A stretch of DNA of 61,240 nucleotides. It comes from an uncultured Paracoccaceae bacterium (GTDB taxonomy: Bacteria; Pseudomonadota; Alphaproteobacteria; Rhodobacterales; Rhodobacteraceae). Position 1 is the stretch's first letter; each line of letters starts with the position of its first letter. The notes under the pieces were generated by a model. That model was not told the origin of the DNA. It searched no databases and saw only the letters and a program-made list of their open reading frames with translations. The translations under genes and the position numbers were made by a program. The stretch spans positions 1-61,240 of the forward strand of contig CANMQX010000016.1 of NCBI GenBank assembly GCA_947500135.1, read 5' to 3'. Of this stretch, positions 17,016 to 25,482 are shown in pieces.

Positions 17016-19109
17016 ATGCTTAAGAGTAGCGACAGGGCAGGTTGGTTAGAGCCACAGCCGCGGAATGAACGCCCCGACCTTGACGTGATGCATCTGCGCC
17101 GCAATCAGCTAAAGGACACGCTCAACCGCCTGGAACGACTTGTGTCACCGGATGCCGTTGATAGCGTTGCACAGCTCAAGGACGAGTTGAGCAACTTTGC
17201 CGTCCGGGTATCGTTGATCGGGCAGGTCAAAGCAGGCAAAACCGCGCTGTCCAACGCCCTGATCGGTATGCCAAATCTGCTGCCATCGGACGTCAATCCT
17301 TGGACCTCTGTCATCACTTCTGTGCACATGAATACGGCCCAACCGATGGGCAAAAACGCAATTTTCTCTTTCTTTACCACTGAAGAGTGGAACCAGATGG
17401 TTGATGTCGGCGGCCATCTTGGTGAAATGGCCGAGCGGGCCAATTTCGAAGATGAACGCGAAAACCTGCGCAAACAGATCAAGGAGATGCAACGTCGCAC
17501 GGAGGCCCGGCTTGGCCGCAACTTCCAACTATTGCTGGACGGTTATCACAGCTTTCTGGGATTTTCGCCTGACCTGATCAAGAAATATGTCTGTCTGGGA
17601 GAAGAAGACGCAAGCAATGATGGCCGCTACGCTGATGTGACAAAATCCGCGCAGCTATTCATCACCAACGAAAATTATGCCTTGCCCACTGTTTTGTGCG
17701 ACACGCCCGGGGTGAATGATCCATTCCTGCTGCGGGAGGCAGTGACGCTTGACAACTTGAGCAACACAGATATCTGCGTTGTTGTCCTCAGCGCACATCA
17801 GGCATTCAGCTCAGTTGATATCGCCTTGGTGCGTATCCTAATGGCGCTCAAACACGAGCAGCTTGTGCTATTTGTCAACCGGATTGATGAATTGCAGGAC
17901 CCTGATCGCCAGATCATGGAAATCGACAGCTATATTCGAAAATTGTTAGACGAACAAAACTTGCCCAAGGATTTGCCAATTGTTTTTGGAAGCGCTGCCT
18001 GGGCTGAGATCGCGGCTGCCGAAGCTGCCGATGTCGTCGAACACGAAACCGACGACACATTGGAAAACTTTGCCTTGGCCCGCAATAACCGGCTAGGCGA
18101 TGAATACATCGCAGAACAGCCGCTGACGCCCGGTTCAACCGCGAACAGCGATACCAAAATGGCAGATTTATCAGGGCTTTATGAGTTGCAGAGTATCCTG
18201 CAAGAAAAAAGTGCGACGAATGTCAGCGTTCCTTTTATGGATCGCCTGGGTGAACAGGCGCTTGATCTGTCGCGCCAGTCGCTTTTGTATCTGCAAGAGG
18301 CTGGAACGACGACCTCCTCGCTGCGCACAGATTTGGACTTTGGGGCGTTTTTTGATGACCTCGACCAGACACTTCAAGAGGCTGATGAGGCCTGCGCACA
18401 GATCGCCGGTGAACTATCCGACAAGGTACTTTTTACCATGTCGAGCACATTTCGTGAGTTTCTGACGTCTGAGAAGGCAAGCCTGAGAGCCCATATGAAG
18501 GCTAAGCGCGATATGGGCGATTGGCGGGCTGATAGCGAAAAATTGCGTCGCGACCTTAACCTTGCACATGATGAATTTGTGCGGTTTGCTCCGGAGCGAG
18601 TGAATAGAGTTTTTGCGCAGACGGCTGGCAGGATCGAAAAGATCTACGGTCTGGTCCTGGATAATGACACTAAACTGTTTTCCGTGCGCCCGCCTGTGTC
18701 GCACAACCCCAAAACACCCGTGTCGCTGATGCGGACGATGGCCATTGACATGAGGACGGGGTGGTTTTCGTCCTGGTTTCGAACCAAGTTTGACCCCGAA
18801 AGCTACGTTAAGAAATTCGAGGCCATCACCAAGGCCGAAATGCAAACGACACTGACCGAAATGCGGAACGTCTATGTCAGCCTGTTTATCAAAGAAGTGC
18901 GTGCGCAGCTGCATGAATTCCTGTCCGAACATATCCGCACCTTGCAGAGCCTGTCTTTGCTTGGTGGGGAAGATCAGCGGGCAGAGGTCTTGCGCAAACT
19001 TGGTATCGACACAGAAATCCGACAGCGCCTGGCAGAGCTGGAAGCTGTTATCATTGACCTTGAAGACCTGACCACGGACGCGACGCGGGATGGAGCCAAG
19101 GATGGCTGA
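17016..19109 (+). CDS. Dynamin-like GTPase, large subunit
   Basis: A 697-residue P-loop GTPase of the bacterial dynamin-like type. An N-terminal helix (residues 26-60) precedes G1 GQVKAGKT at 69-76. A G2-like threonine lies in NPWTSVIT, G3 is DTPG at 229-232 and a variant G4 is NRID at 288-291 (canonical NKxD). The GTPase core is interrupted by a long helical insert (about 125-180). The C-terminal 300 residues are helical, like a dynamin stalk, with basic-hydrophobic segments (GWFSSWFRTKF, about 585-595) that could meet the membrane. No transmembrane helix is obvious. Its stop overlaps the start of the second GTPase, so the two are translated together and probably form a hetero-oligomer, as paired bacterial dynamins do. 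Confidence 0.85.
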   Translation: MLKSSDRAGWLEPQPRNERPDLDVMHLRRNQLKDTLNRLERLVSPDAVDSVAQLKDELSNFAVRVSLIGQVKAGKTALSNALIGMPNLLPSDVNPWTSVITSVHMNTAQPMGKNAIFSFFTTEEWNQMVDVGGHLGEMAERANFEDERENLRKQIKEMQRRTEARLGRNFQLLLDGYHSFLGFSPDLIKKYVCLGEEDASNDGRYADVTKSAQLFITNENYALPTVLCDTPGVNDPFLLREAVTLDNLSNTDICVVVLSAHQAFSSVDIALVRILMALKHEQLVLFVNRIDELQDPDRQIMEIDSYIRKLLDEQNLPKDLPIVFGSAAWAEIAAAEAADVVEHETDDTLENFALARNNRLGDEYIAEQPLTPGSTANSDTKMADLSGLYELQSILQEKSATNVSVPFMDRLGEQALDLSRQSLLYLQEAGTTTSSLRTDLDFGAFFDDLDQTLQEADEACAQIAGELSDKVLFTMSSTFREFLTSEKASLRAHMKAKRDMGDWRADSEKLRRDLNLAHDEFVRFAPERVNRVFAQTAGRIEKIYGLVLDNDTKLFSVRPPVSHNPKTPVSLMRTMAIDMRTGWFSSWFRTKFDPESYVKKFEAITKAEMQTTLTEMRNVYVSLFIKEVRAQLHEFLSEHIRTLQSLSLLGGEDQRAEVLRKLGIDTEIRQRLAELEAVIIDLEDLTTDATRDGAKDG

Positions 19110-20286
19110 AGTTTCCTTTTCCGTTGGTGCAGTGCTGGATGCGTGGTTTAGCCAGAAACCGACCGTCGCGTTGATGGGAGAGTTCAGCGCGGGTAAATCG
19201 ACTCTACTGAATTTGCTGCTTGGCGGGGAGGTGCTGCCAACACAGGTGACCGCAACAAATATGCCGGTGATCTGGATGACCTATGCTGAGGAACAATCGG
19301 CTTTTGGACTCAGTCATGATGGCGTTTTGCATGAATGCGATATGAAGACCTTTACGCAAGACAATCAGCAAGAATACCTTCTTTTGCAGCTGGCCATGCC
19401 AATCGAAATCCTCAAACGCATCGATGTTATCGACACGCCTGGTATCTCGGATCCACGCTTGGCATTAGACGCGCTGAAGTTCCTTGGTCCCTACCTCGAC
19501 TTTGTGGTGTGGTGTACGGCAGCCAATCAGGCCTGGCGCCAAACCGAAAAAGCGATGTGGACCTCCATGCCACCGTCCCTGCGGGCCACCAGTATCCTTG
19601 CATTGACGCGCGCAGATACGCTGAAAAAGTCAGCTGACCTCGAAAAGGTACGGCGGCGTTGCATACGCGAGGCGGATGGGCTGTTTGGCGATTACGCACC
19701 AATTGCGGCATTGGCGGCATTGGCGGCCCGATCCGATGATGGCGAGGTTATCGATCCGAGTTCCTGGACGAAAAGCCACGCCGACACGTTTATGATGTCA
19801 CTTGAAAAAGCCATCACCTTAGCAGTGGATGCATGCACGGCACGTGCAACGATAGCCGGATCTGCGGCGGAAAAGGCACCGGCAACCAAACCCGCAAAGG
19901 AAAAAAAACAACAACTGGCAGCACCCGCAAAAAGAGCAGCGAAGTCGACCGGCGCGCCGAAATCTACCGGCAAAGAAGCAATAAGTCGGAAGAAAAAAAC
20001 AGTCTATTTATCAGATACTTCCGATCTCATTAACGCCATTTCTGCATTGCGCCAATCCGAAGTTGTTTCTTCTTCAAATGATCAATTTTTCGACACAATA
20101 GAACATCTTTTCAACACGTTCGTTGGCGAAAAACAGTTATCCGAAGCGCATCAGTCGGTACTTGGCCGGATGGTGTTGTTGGATCGGTCTGACAACGTTT
20201 CCAAAGACGGTGTTCTTGCTCAATTGGAAAGAGAGCTGAAAGATTTCAAAGAGAGCGCCTGGTGCGCGTTGGACCAAATTCACTGA
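19102..20286 (+). CDS. Dynamin-like GTPase, small subunit
   Basis: A 394-residue partner GTPase. G1 is GEFSAGKS at 26-33, immediately after a very short N-terminus. A G2-like threonine lies in TQVTATNMPV, G3 is DTPG at 111-114 and G4 is a variant TRAD at 169-172. After the GTPase core comes a Lys/Ala/Pro-rich flexible linker (about 250-305) and then a short helical C-terminal domain. It lacks the long stalk of the upstream protein, so it may be the regulatory half of a pair. Its ATG at 19102 lies inside the end of the upstream gene; ATG at 19090 is an alternative start. Linker composition suggests an unstructured tether. Confidence 0.85.
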   Translation: MAEVSFSVGAVLDAWFSQKPTVALMGEFSAGKSTLLNLLLGGEVLPTQVTATNMPVIWMTYAEEQSAFGLSHDGVLHECDMKTFTQDNQQEYLLLQLAMPIEILKRIDVIDTPGISDPRLALDALKFLGPYLDFVVWCTAANQAWRQTEKAMWTSMPPSLRATSILALTRADTLKKSADLEKVRRRCIREADGLFGDYAPIAALAALAARSDDGEVIDPSSWTKSHADTFMMSLEKAITLAVDACTARATIAGSAAEKAPATKPAKEKKQQLAAPAKRAAKSTGAPKSTGKEAISRKKKTVYLSDTSDLINAISALRQSEVVSSSNDQFFDTIEHLFNTFVGEKQLSEAHQSVLGRMVLLDRSDNVSKDGVLAQLERELKDFKESAWCALDQIH

Positions 20287-20366
20287 CGTCCCGGTTTGGG
20301 AGGCTACATCGATGTCACCCAGTCGAGATGCAAAAACGTAAGTTAATGATTAAGAAAGATAGGCAA

Positions 20367-20723
20367 ATGTCAAAAACAGATATCTCAAAACTGGCTGAAA
20401 TAGGTGGCTTCATCGGCGCATGCCTCGTAGACAGTGAAACCGGCCTCATGATGGCGTCAGAAGGTGGCGGTAAGCTCGACCTTGAAGCTGCCGGTGCAGC
20501 GAATACCGAAGTGGTGAAGGCAAAGCTCTCCGCAATTGAGATGTTGGGCCTGAATGACAGCATCGACGATATCCTGATCACGCTGGGCAAGCAGTTCCAC
20601 CTGATCCGCCCACTTGAAAAAACGCCAACCGTCTTCCTTTATGTTGCGCTGGACAAAAAAGCCGCCAACCTGGGCATGGCCCGCGTGCAGGTCAAAAAAG
20701 TCGAACAAGAAATCGAGATGTAA
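20367..20723 (+). CDS. Roadblock/LC7-type protein
   Basis: A 118-residue protein with the Roadblock/LC7 pattern: a first helix ISKLAEIGGFIGACLVD, a beta hairpin TGLMMASEGGG, a helix with AANTEVVKAKLSAIEML, and strands DILITLGKQFHLIRPL and TVFLYVALDKKAANLGMARV. In bacteria such proteins (MglB-like) act as GTPase-activating or scaffolding partners of small GTPases. Here the neighbours are dynamin-like GTPases, so I infer it regulates or anchors them. Start at 20367 is preferred for its upstream AAGAAAGATAGG; earlier in-frame ATGs would add a basic tail. A hairpin follows the stop codon. Confidence 0.8.
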   Translation: MSKTDISKLAEIGGFIGACLVDSETGLMMASEGGGKLDLEAAGAANTEVVKAKLSAIEMLGLNDSIDDILITLGKQFHLIRPLEKTPTVFLYVALDKKAANLGMARVQVKKVEQEIEM

Positions 20724-20733
20724 TCGTACAATG

Positions 20734-20771
20734 AGATTTGGCAGACTGGTACATAGTCAGTCTGCCAATCT
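20734..20771 (+). terminator. Hairpin between Roadblock and LOV genes
   Basis: AGATTTGGCAGACTG pairs with CAGTCTGCCAATCT across a 9-base loop, with one bulged T and TTTCG after it. The 14-bp stem is strong. It may attenuate transcription so that the LOV gene is made at a lower level, or protect the 3' end of the upstream message. Confidence 0.6.
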
Positions 20772-20794
20772 TTCGACATGTTGGAGCAGAAATA

Positions 20795-21337
20795 ATGTCG
20801 CTGGAAGTCCCTAGCATCATCCACGATTTTTTTACCAACTCCCAAATTCCACTGACGCTCAGCGATCCGCAGCTTCCCGATGACCCACTTATTCTCGCCA
20901 ATGAGTCGTTTTATCGGATGACCGGGTACACCGCAGCAGAGGCACTTGGATCAAACTGCCGATTCATGCAGGGCAACGGGACGCAGAAATCCTCCCGAAA
21001 TATCATCAAGGGCGATTTTGCGGCCAGCCGGGACACCAAAGTCTTGATCCGCAACTACCGAAAATCCGGAGAGCCGTTCGATAACTACCTATTTATATTC
21101 ACTGTGTTTGACAGAGCCGACAGACCGCTATTTCGGATCGGATCGCAGTTCGAAGTCCCCATCATCAACCGGGCGCATGAATTTGAAACGCATGCGACAA
21201 GCCTACTTGACGGATTGAATGCGGTTAACGAAAGCCAAGACATGGCCCGGAACCAAATGATCGACACCGGTGAACTTGTTGGGACATCCGTCAAAACCTT
21301 GCTTATGGCACGGTTAGAGAACCTCCGAGCAAGCTGA
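20795..21337 (+). CDS. Short LOV-domain blue-light photoreceptor
   Basis: A 180-residue protein made of one LOV (light-oxygen-voltage) PAS domain plus short helical extensions. The flavin-adduct motif is GSNCRFMQG at 52-60, with the photoactive cysteine at position 55. The flavin-contacting Asn pair (N87 in NYRK, N97 in FDN) and the glutamine on the last strand (Q118 in RIGSQFEV) are present, so it should bind FMN and photocycle. No kinase, GGDEF, STAS or HTH output domain is attached. Signalling must therefore run through the C-terminal helix (from about 125) to another protein. The preceding Roadblock and dynamin-like genes are the obvious candidates. Sequence between the genes holds a strong hairpin. 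Confidence 0.9.
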   Translation: MSLEVPSIIHDFFTNSQIPLTLSDPQLPDDPLILANESFYRMTGYTAAEALGSNCRFMQGNGTQKSSRNIIKGDFAASRDTKVLIRNYRKSGEPFDNYLFIFTVFDRADRPLFRIGSQFEVPIINRAHEFETHATSLLDGLNAVNESQDMARNQMIDTGELVGTSVKTLLMARLENLRAS

Positions 21338-21377
21338 ATTTATGCTCGACCGTTTGAAATAGCATGCAAAAGCGGAT

Positions 21378-21935
21378 GTGCCTCGCTTTCAGCTGTGCAA
21401 CGGCGCAGCTCCCTTTGGGTATGCAAACCCAGCACATGTATCCGCGAATTTAGCTCAGGCTGAGACCCTTTCAGCGCTTTCATCTGAGTTCATAACTCCT
21501 CAGCGTGCGCAACTGTCGACCAGGTTGTGTCAAAGCTTTGAAACCGCTTTTGGCACCACTGGGCGCGTGCACTTCTCGGTTGGTGGCGCACAGGCCATCG
21601 ACGATGTTCTCAAAATTTGTGCTCTCCGCAGCGGCCGCCGCAAAGTTCTGGCTATGGAGGGGGGATATCATGGGCGCACGATCGCGGCCTCAAACCTGTC
21701 TGCAAGTTATCGCTACAGAGCTGATTTCGGTTACGATCGCCTTTCCGATCTCATTCCATTTCCCTATTGCCCGAGATGTCCATTTGAGAAGGAGCCGTCG
21801 ACCTGCGGTCAGTTCTGTCTTGGTCAGGTGCGGCGTCTGTTCGCTTCGGAAGCTGGCGGAAACATCGACGGTGCCGGAGACACAGAGATAGCCTATTGGA
21901 CGACGCGGCGATTAAATCGCGGTTGCGCGCGTTGA
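21378..21935 (+). pseudogene. Class III aminotransferase, truncated and frameshifted
   Basis: The translation shows an internal part of a class III pyridoxal-phosphate aminotransferase: NGAAPFGYANPAHV, VHFSVGGAQAIDDVLKI and the GGYHGRTIAASN motif that binds the cofactor phosphate region. The N-terminus has no clear start, and the C-terminal half, including the catalytic lysine, is missing. The reading frame ends in unrelated residues. It is a decayed gene next to other fragments, in a stretch damaged by insertion sequences. Confidence 0.8.
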
Positions 21936-22103
21936 AGCATGTGCAGCGCTATGCCGTTGTTGGCGCACCAGACCAAGCAGCCAAGATGATCTCGTTGATG
22001 GATAAAATCATCCCGGTGCAGGCGCGTGCCTTCGACATAGACGAAAGCGCGCAGGCGTGGGAATTTGTTGGCGCGCAGCCTTCGACCAGCCGGATGATCT
22101 CTA
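21896..22103 (+). pseudogene. STAS/SpoIIAA-like protein fragment
   Basis: The frame reads KSRLRALKHVQRYAVVGAPD, then MISLMDKIIPVQARAFDIDE and SAQAWEFVGA. This resembles the C-terminal half of the SpoIIAA-like (STAS/SEC14) family, which typically has RYAVVGA and a closing W-rich acidic helix. The N-terminal half is absent, replaced by the aminotransferase remnant. The 3' end runs into an IS3-type fragment. Probably dead. Confidence 0.55.
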
Positions 22104-22124
22104 GCTTTTCAGATGCAGGGTACC

Positions 22125-22490
22125 TCATTCGTGATCGCCCCCATCCTCGAGCATGCTTTTTTTGAGAAGGCGCAGTTCCAGCGTCTGCTCTGCAACCACC
22201 TCCTTAAGATCCTTTGCCTCCCGGCGAAGTTCCTTCACTTCATCGGTGTTCGCAGCACGCGCCGTGTCACCCGCAAGCCGCTTTTTACCAGCTTCCATAA
22301 AGTCCTTCGACCATTTGTAGTAGACGCCCTGCGATATGCCTTCTCGGCGGCAAAGCTCTGCAATGCTGTCCTCGCCACGCAAGCCGTCCAGCACGATCCT
22401 GATCTTCTCTTCGGATGAATATTGCTTGCGGGTCGCCCGCTTGATGTCTTTGACGATCTTCTCGCCAGGGCTCTTCGTTGTCTTTCTCAT
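22125..22490 (-). mobile_element. IS3-family orfA remnant (orfB missing)
   Basis: OrfA of about 121 residues from MRKTTKSPGEKIVKDIKRAT: an HTH (EKIRIVLDGLRGEDSIAELC, then CRREGISQGVYYKWSKDF) followed by a leucine-zipper-like helix ending LRLLKKSMLEDGGD. OrfB, the DDE transposase, does not follow; the sequence changes to an unrelated one. The other tip seems to lie near 22556, where TGGGTCC-type bases supply a stop codon to the neighbouring gene. A non-functional remnant. Confidence 0.8.
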
Positions 22491-22544
22491 CGTCCACTCC
22501 TCAGTGGTTACGATGAGCAACAAACACTCACTTAGCAAATACCG

Positions 22545-22871
22545 CTATTTGGACCCATAGGCGCTGACGTCAGACACCGCTACGACACGGGCGGCACCCA
22601 GCCATGTCGTAGAAGTAGCGAGCGAAATTATTGAGATCCCAGTAGAGATTGTGGTGATAAAGGTTTCAATCGCCTCAGAAGTGGTTGAAACATCTCGGGA
22701 TTGGTCCGCAATTTGCTTAACTTGCGCCGCGGCTGCCTGATAGGCGATGCTTTGCTCCTGCCAATGGTGCAACTCTTCTAGACGCTCAAACTCTGCTTCC
22801 CACCTGGCAACGGCCTCCCCGTTTCCGGACTTATATCCAGCGTAGTCGACAAATATTCCGATGCTATCCAA
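22545..22871 (-). CDS. Unknown protein, C-terminus cut by an IS remnant
   Basis: A 108-residue reading frame starting MDSIGIFVDYAGYKSGNGEA. It is acidic, and a helical segment with many Ala and Gln is followed by hydrophobic stretch FITTISTGISIISLATSTTW. The last few residues (YGSK) are read from the end of the adjacent IS3 fragment, so the original protein was probably longer. Family not recognised; likely a truncated gene. Confidence 0.4.
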   Translation of the reverse strand: MDSIGIFVDYAGYKSGNGEAVARWEAEFERLEELHHWQEQSIAYQAAAAQVKQIADQSRDVSTTSEAIETFITTISTGISIISLATSTTWLGAARVVAVSDVSAYGSK

Positions 22872-22887
22872 GCTGCTCGTGCACTTA

Positions 22888-23661
22888 TCAATGAGTCCCC
22901 ATCAGGTGCCGAAGCGATGTCACGTTCATTCGCTTATAGGCCCGCTTGCGATGCGTGATGATCGTGGTTTCCGACAGGCCCAGCAGGTCGGCGGATTCCC
23001 GCGCTGTCCGGCCTTTGATCGCCATTGCCGCCACTTCGCGCTCACGCGGGGTCAGGTCGGGATAGGTCAGCGCAAGGCGTGCCTGGATGTCCTGTTCCAT
23101 CCACTTTTGCCCTTTAAGCGAAAAGGCAACGTGACGTTCCGTGGCGTCGACAAGCGGGGCCAGTAGCGCAGTCGCGCGCTCCTGCGCCGTCCGGCCAAAG
23201 GGTCCGTTCTCAATGCCGGAATAAAGGCTGACAGTGATCCCATAAGACGCACGGCGGCGGGCCCATGAAATGCGCCCTGAAATGCCCGGCCCGTCATAGC
23301 AGTCGCGGCGATAGGGAAATGCGACAATCTCGGTAGCCAACTGAGATATCAGAAAATCACCGTCGCCGAAGTCGCCCGCCAAAATTGCTGTATTGGGGTC
23401 TTGATCCAGATACCGCCTGTGCGCCTTGGCTGCGCGATCAGCCCGGCGCTGTCCGAGCCGACAGGTCGTCCCGATCAGGAGCGGTGTATCGCGGTCCCCC
23501 TGGCAGAAGATCGAGACAAACTCCGCACCACAGATCGCGTGGGCAATATCCATCACTGTCCCGATGAAGCCCGGCGTCCCGATCGCGCTGATCAGATCGG
23601 TGACATGCGCTGGTTTCAGGGCAATTTCGGGTCTGGGTTCTGTGATCCTGTGCGGTGTCAT
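22888..23661 (-). CDS. LuxR-type transcription regulator
   Basis: A 257-residue regulator. The C-terminal HTH is canonical: LTPREREVAAMAIKGRTARE, then SADLLGLSETTIITHRKRAY. The N-terminal 170 residues are GAF-like rather than a homoserine-lactone-binding domain; they include FVSIFCQGD and a SGRISWARRRASYGITVSLY stretch. So it is not an obvious receptor for the upstream LuxI signal. It lies 14 bases after the ferredoxin reductase gene on the same strand and probably controls the divergent reductase/nitroreductase region. Ligand is unknown. Confidence 0.8.
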   Translation of the reverse strand: MTPHRITEPRPEIALKPAHVTDLISAIGTPGFIGTVMDIAHAICGAEFVSIFCQGDRDTPLLIGTTCRLGQRRADRAAKAHRRYLDQDPNTAILAGDFGDGDFLISQLATEIVAFPYRRDCYDGPGISGRISWARRRASYGITVSLYSGIENGPFGRTAQERATALLAPLVDATERHVAFSLKGQKWMEQDIQARLALTYPDLTPREREVAAMAIKGRTARESADLLGLSETTIITHRKRAYKRMNVTSLRHLMGTH

Positions 23662-23675
23662 GGGTGTCTCTCGAT

Positions 23676-24473
23676 TTACTCCGCAAAGGCCTTCTCAATG
23701 ACGAACTGCCCGGGGTTGGCGTTCGATCCCTCGACAAAATTCAATGTCTCGCAACATGCTTTCAGCGTTTCAAGCATCGCCATGGATCCGCAAATCATCA
23801 CACGGTCGGTGTCGGGCGTCAAAGCCCCACCGCATCTCTCAGCAAGGCGACCGTCTTCGATCCATTCATCGATGCGCCCCATGCTGTGTGATGTTTCCCG
23901 CGTTGTGGCGGGCACATGATGCAGCTTGCCAGCGGCCAGTTCTCCGAGGAATTCATGCACCCTTACGCATTCGACCAGCGCGCGCCCATAGGTCAGCTCG
24001 GCCGTCGTGCGGCAGGTGTGAAAGAGATGGATTTCATCGAACTTTTCATAAACCTCCGGGTCGCGGATCACGCTGGCAAAAGGCGCGATCCCGGTGCCTG
24101 TGGACAGCAGGAACAACCGCTTGCCCGGCAGCAGGGCATCGAACACCAGTGTCCCGACCGGCTTGGGCCGGATCAGAATATGATCGCCCACGGTGATGTT
24201 CTGCAAACGCGATGTCAGCGGCCCATCGGGGACCTTGATAGAATAGAATTCCAGATGGTCCCCCCAGTTCGGGGAGGCGATGGAATAGGCCCGCAGCAGC
24301 GGCTTGCCGTCCACCTCCAGCCCGATCATTGCAAATTCGCCCGAGCGGAACCGGAAGGAGGCGGGGCGTTCTGTTTGAAACGAGAAGAGACGGTCCGTGT
24401 AGTGGGTGACGTCCTGCACCTGTAGGGCGGCAAAGCCCTTGGGGGCAGCGCGGTCGGGCGTCATCTGGTTCAT
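23676..24473 (-). CDS. Ferredoxin-NADP(+) reductase
   Basis: A 265-residue flavoprotein of the bacterial FPR class, moving electrons between NADPH and ferredoxin or flavodoxin. Visible are the FAD motif RAYSIAS, the NADP site STGTGIAPFASVIRD, VMICGSMAM, and the C-terminal FVIEKAFAE typical of subclass I/IIB enzymes. Start MNQMTPDRAAP at 24473 is favoured because GAGG sits nine bases upstream; the ATG nine bases earlier has GAGG touching it. The gene is divergent from a nitroreductase-type gene and directly followed by a LuxR regulator. It probably supplies reducing power to the divergent flavin enzymes. Confidence 0.92.
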   Translation of the reverse strand: MNQMTPDRAAPKGFAALQVQDVTHYTDRLFSFQTERPASFRFRSGEFAMIGLEVDGKPLLRAYSIASPNWGDHLEFYSIKVPDGPLTSRLQNITVGDHILIRPKPVGTLVFDALLPGKRLFLLSTGTGIAPFASVIRDPEVYEKFDEIHLFHTCRTTAELTYGRALVECVRVHEFLGELAAGKLHHVPATTRETSHSMGRIDEWIEDGRLAERCGGALTPDTDRVMICGSMAMLETLKACCETLNFVEGSNANPGQFVIEKAFAE

Positions 24474-24602
24474 CGGGAACATCCTCGTTGTGTCGGTACA
24501 CGCCCAACAGACCCGCTTGGAAAAACTTGCGGTATCCTCATTGATGAGGAACGCCAGACGGCACAAACTGTGCTTTCTACAGGCAGCACGAGGAGGAACC
24601 CC

Positions 24603-25448
24603 ATGTCAGAGCCGCTATTTCAGGACGTCATTCGCAAACGCAGAAGCGTTCGAAAGTTCGAGCCAGGCCGCCAGGTCGCGCGAGAGGCACTGGAGCGTAT
24701 CGTCGATTGCGGGCGGTGGGCACCGTCGTGTGCCAATGTGCAATGCTTCGATTTCATTGTCGTAGACGACCCGGAGGTGCGCGACAGGGTGATGGAGGTG
24801 TTCCTGCGGCAGGCGCAGCGCCTTGTCGATCACGCCAAGGGTTTTCCCGCGGTCAAGAAGACCTATCTGGCCAACACCGTGGCGATCATCATCGTGCTGG
24901 GCGATCCGCGCTGGAAGGTCTGCTTTCCGCAGCCGACCTCCAAAAGCTGGGAAGCGGAATACCGCGACAACAACGAGATGATCTTCCTCAATTCCATCGG
25001 GGCGGCCATTCAGAACATCCAGCTGGGCGTGGCTGCCGAAGGGCTGACCAGCGCCTGGTTGTCGGGCGGTGGCGAGGATGTCACCAACACTGAACTGGCC
25101 GAGGTGCTGGGGTATCCCGCATGGATGAAGGCCTATGGCACGATCCCGATCGGCTACCCGGCCTCAACACAGAACCGCCGCTATCGCAGGCCTTTGGAAC
25201 AGTGCCTGCACTGGAACGGGTATCAGCCGAAAAAGTACCGCACCCATGCGCAAGTGGATTTCTACGAAAGCACCTTGCGCCCCTTCGCGATGTACCGCGA
25301 CGAGGAATCCATGGAGACATGGGAGGATCGCGCGGAAAAGCTGGGCGATTGGGACGCGGCATTCACCGCCGCGGCACCCAACCCCCGACGGCGCCCTGGA
25401 ACCGGAGGCCGATTTTTTCGCGCCCCGCACCACGGGTCAGGCCACTAA
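24603..25448 (+). CDS. Nitroreductase-family flavoenzyme, probable C-terminal frameshift
   Basis: A protein of the FMN-dependent nitroreductase fold: RKRRSVRKFEPG (about residues 10-21), GRWAPSCANVQCFDFIVVDD and a middle FLNSIGAAIQNIQLGVAAEG helix that contacts the flavin. Substrate is unknown. Near the end the frame runs into PRRRPGTGGRFFRAPHHGSG, which looks artificial. Removing one C from the CCCCC at 25382-25386 gives NPDGALEPEADFFAPRT and a stop at 25467. That is a more natural tail, so an indel or sequencing error is likely. The strong GAGGAGGAA ribosome site fixes the start. It forms an operon with the deiodinase-like gene 15-35 bases downstream. Confidence 0.8.
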   Translation: MSEPLFQDVIRKRRSVRKFEPGRQVAREALERIVDCGRWAPSCANVQCFDFIVVDDPEVRDRVMEVFLRQAQRLVDHAKGFPAVKKTYLANTVAIIIVLGDPRWKVCFPQPTSKSWEAEYRDNNEMIFLNSIGAAIQNIQLGVAAEGLTSAWLSGGGEDVTNTELAEVLGYPAWMKAYGTIPIGYPASTQNRRYRRPLEQCLHWNGYQPKKYRTHAQVDFYESTLRPFAMYRDEESMETWEDRAEKLGDWDAAFTAAAPNPRRRPGTGGRFFRAPHHGSGH

Positions 25449-25482
25449 ACGCAGAACCAAGGACTGAAGGACACTTACCCAG

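Noticed and set aside
16023..21337. GTPase cluster considered as a known phage-defence or LeoABC-like operon
   Set aside because: Dynamin-like pairs occur there too, but the Roadblock and LOV proteins have no counterpart in those systems, so I did not assign that name.
22888..23661. LuxR-type gene as the receptor for the LuxI-type synthase at 10074
   Set aside because: Its N-terminal domain is GAF-like rather than an autoinducer-binding domain, and it is 12 kb away next to a reductase gene.
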